22,417 nt of DNA from positions 1 through 22,417 of the forward strand of contig JAPFFF010000453.1 in the NCBI GenBank assembly GCA_039105265.1, read 5' to 3'. Shown piece after piece: positions 21,141 through 22,417 of this stretch. The DNA comes from Tritrichomonas musculus (Eukaryota > Parabasalia > Tritrichomonadida > Tritrichomonadidae). The position numbers and the translations under genes are program-made. The notes under the pieces were generated by a model that saw only the letters and a list, made by a program, of their open reading frames with translations, was not told the DNA's origin and made no database searches. Position 1 is the first letter of the stretch. Each line of letters starts with the position of its first letter.

Positions 21141-22417
21141 CAGTTGTAGTTTAATCTGATGGTTCAAATTGCAGTTGTAGATTAATCTGATGGTTCAATT
21201 GAAGTTGCAGCTGAATCTAATGGTTCAATTGCAGTTGTAGTTTAATCTGATGGTTCAAATTGCAGTTGTAGTTTAATCTGATGGTTCAATTGCAGTTGTA
21301 GTTTAATCTAATGGTTCAATTGCAGTTGTAGTTTAATCTGATGGTTCAAATTGCAGTTGTAGCTGAATCTAATGGTTCAAATTGCAGTTGTAGTTCAATC
21401 TGATTGTTCAAATTGCAGTTGTAGCTGAATCTGATGGTTCAATTGCAGTTGTAGTTTAATCTGATGGTTCAAATTGCAGTTGTAGATTAATCTGATGGTT
21501 CAATTGAAGTTGTAGCTGAATCTGATGGTTCAATTGAAGTTGCAGCTGAATCTGATGGTTCAATTGAAGTTGCAGCTGAATCTAATGGTTAAATTGCAGT
21601 TGTAGTTCAATCTGATGGTTCAATTGCAGTTGTAGTTTAATCTGATGGTTCAATTGCAGTTGTAGTTTAATCTGATGGTTCAATTGCAGTTGTAGTTTAA
21701 TCTGATGGTTCAATTGCAGTTGTAGATTAATCTGATGGTTCAATTGAAGTTGCAGCTGAATCTAATGGTTCAATTGCAGTTGTAGTTTAATCTGATGGTT
21801 CAATTGCAGTTGTAGTTTAATCTGATGGTTCAATTGCAGTTGTAGTTTAATCTGATGGTTCAATTGCAGTTGTAGTTCAATCTGATGGTTCAATTGCAGT
21901 TGTAGTTTAATCTGATGGTTCAATTGCAGTTGCAGCTGAATCTAATGGTTCAATTGCAGTTGTAGTTTAATCTGATGGTTCAATTGCAGTTGTAGATTAA
22001 TCTGATGGTTCAATTGAAGTTGCAGCTGAATCTAATGGTTCAATTGCAGTTGTAGTTTAATCTGATGGTTCAAATTGCAGTTGTAGTTTAATCTGATGGT
22101 TCAATTGCAGTTGTAGTTTAATCTAATGGTTCAATTGCAGTTGTAGCTGAATCTGATGGTTCAAATTGCAGTTGTAGTTTAATCTAATGGTTCAAATTGC
22201 AGTTGTAGTTTAATCTAATGGTTCAAATTGCAGTTGTAGCTGAATCTGATGGTTCAATTGCAGTTGTAGTTTAATCTGATGATTCAATTGCAGTTGTAGT
22301 TTAATCTGATGGTTCAAATTGCAGTTGCAGCTGAATCTGATGGTTCAATTGCAGTTGTAGTTTAATCTGATAGTTCAATTGCAGTTGTAGTTTAATCTGA
22401 TGGTTCAATTGCAGTTG
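21141..22417. repeat. Right terminal block, related to the left block
   Basis: Positions 21,175-21,616 match 1,990-2,431 at offset 19,185, including the GATTAAT, GAAG, TAAATT and TTCAAT variants in the same order. They part at 21,617, where GATGG replaces GATTG. The last part (from 22,278, a CTGATGA unit followed by TGATAGTTC) again resembles 1,609-1,700, 15,631 and 20,764. The sequence stops within a unit (GCAGTTG), so the array is cut by the window and not ended by a boundary. Confidence 0.8.
21481..22060. repeat. Run of 30-bp units in perfect register
   Basis: For about 19-20 consecutive units there is no 31-bp unit, so the repeat holds a strict 30-bp phase; elsewhere 31-bp units typically come every few units. 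Within the run, the set beginning GATTAAT at about 21,725 recurs 270 bp later (about 21,995), a nine-unit step. Because 30 is a multiple of three, reading frame is also kept here, yet TAA or TAG still closes the frames (for example TAA at 21,488-21,490 and 21,590-21,592). Confidence 0.8.

Larger units (their letters stand above)
1..22417. repeat. Satellite/minisatellite array of a 30/31-bp unit filling the whole window
   Basis: Every base belongs to a head-to-tail repeat. The commonest unit joins TTCAATTGCAGTTG to TAGTTTAATCTGATGG (30 bp). A 31-bp form has CAAATTG instead of CAATTG. All units point the same way; I saw no inverted block, spacer or unique DNA. Most units differ from the consensus at 0-5 positions, drawn from a small set of recurrent variants: GCAG/GAAG, TTGTAG/TTGCAG, TTTAAT/CTGAAT/ATTAAT/TTCAAT, and CTGATGG/CTAATGG/CTGATGA/CTGATTG/CTATTGA. 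If only 30- and 31-bp units occur, the 2,031-bp period is 67 units (21 of 31 bp) and the 5,133-bp period 169 units (63 of 31 bp). The array is cut by both window edges. It replaces any gene annotation here: I see no CDS, tRNA, rRNA or transposon. Its role is unknown; arrays like this are typical of eukaryotic heterochromatin or giant minisatellites. Confidence 0.98.

Noticed and set aside
1-22417. Protein-coding gene with a repetitive decapeptide domain
   Set aside because: No frame stays open for long. GTTTAATCT puts TAA in the + frame that reads SIAVVAESDG, CTAATGG puts TAG in the - frame that reads HQIKLQLQLN, and 31-bp units shift the frame every few repeats. I also find no CAT on the + strand, so the - strand has no ATG. 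The + strand ATG in each unit leads to TAG or TAA within about 6-20 codons.
1-22417. CRISPR array
   Set aside because: Units of 30 bp resemble direct-repeat length, but they abut with no spacers, and the variation is a few recurrent substitutions, not unique spacer sequence.
1-22417. Telomeric repeat or simple microsatellite
   Set aside because: The unit is 30-31 bp with mixed sequence; there is no short G-rich telomere motif and no mono- to hexanucleotide run.
1-22417. Transposon or LTR-type element inside the array
   Set aside because: No interruption of the unit, no terminal inverted repeats, target-site duplications or poly-A tract was seen at any point.
1-22417. Pure assembly error explaining all long repeats
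   Set aside because: Copies differ at defined places (GAAG/GCAG at 2,322 against 4,051; the 212-bp insertion; CTGATGG/CTAATGG at 6,250 against 12,253), so at least the 1,729-bp and 6-kb levels are real. It remains possible for the exact 2,031-bp and 5,133-bp copies.

Overview
The whole 22.4-kb window is one uninterrupted tandem-repeat (satellite/minisatellite) array. I see no unique sequence, no credible protein gene, no RNA gene and no transposon in it. The basic unit is 30 bp. Its first half reads TTCAATTGCAGTTG and its second half TAGTTTAATCTGATGG. It alternates with a 31-bp form carrying one extra A (CAAATTG for CAATTG). From the lengths of the long repeats, the mean unit is about 30.3-30.4 bp, so the window holds roughly 735-740 units. 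The unit is AT-rich (about 33% GC), rich in G and T on the + strand (T13, G7, A7, C3 per 30) and almost free of CpG. An array of this size and type points to a eukaryotic nuclear genome, probably a heterochromatic or subtelomeric/pericentromeric block or a giant minisatellite. Nothing here identifies the clade.

Units differ at a few recurring sites: CAATTG/CAAATTG/TAAATTG, GCAG/GAAG, TTGTAG/TTGCAG, a hexamer TTTAAT/CTGAAT/ATTAAT/TTCAAT, and an end CTGATGG/CTAATGG/CTGATGA/CTGATTG/CTATTGA. The order of these variants acts as a barcode and shows a nested higher-order structure. (1) Positions 1-2,756 are a mosaic block. (2) Positions 2,283-5,594 hold two copies of a 1.58-kb segment 1,729 bp apart. 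(3) Positions 4,490-9,655 hold about 2.5 tandem copies of a 2,031-bp higher-order unit. (4) Positions 8,548-12,253 are a second copy of 2,757-6,250, offset 5,791 bp and then 6,003 bp after a 212-bp (7-unit) insertion at 10,281-10,492. (5) Positions 10,855-21,140 hold two near-identical tandem copies of a 5,133-bp higher-order unit. (6) Positions 21,141-22,417 are a terminal block resembling 1,609-2,432, so the sequence comes back to its starting state after about 19.2 kb.

A 461-bp landmark with a rare ATTACAG variant at one end and a rare CpG variant (CAATCGCAG) at the other occurs six times (3,381; 5,110; 7,141; 9,172; 11,113; 16,246) and fixes the register of all these duplications. Where I aligned the long copies line by line I found no differences within the 2,031-bp or 5,133-bp pairs. 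That means either recent expansion by unequal exchange or amplification, or assembly duplication, which sequence alone cannot separate.

Both edges of the window cut through the array, so it continues on both sides. Coding was considered: some variant units are open in one + frame (SIAVVAESDG-like decapeptide) and one - frame (HQIKLQLQLN-like). The commonest + unit closes the first with TAA, the CTAATGG variant closes the second, 31-bp units keep shifting the frame, and I find no CAT on the + strand, so no ATG on the - strand. I therefore call no CDS.
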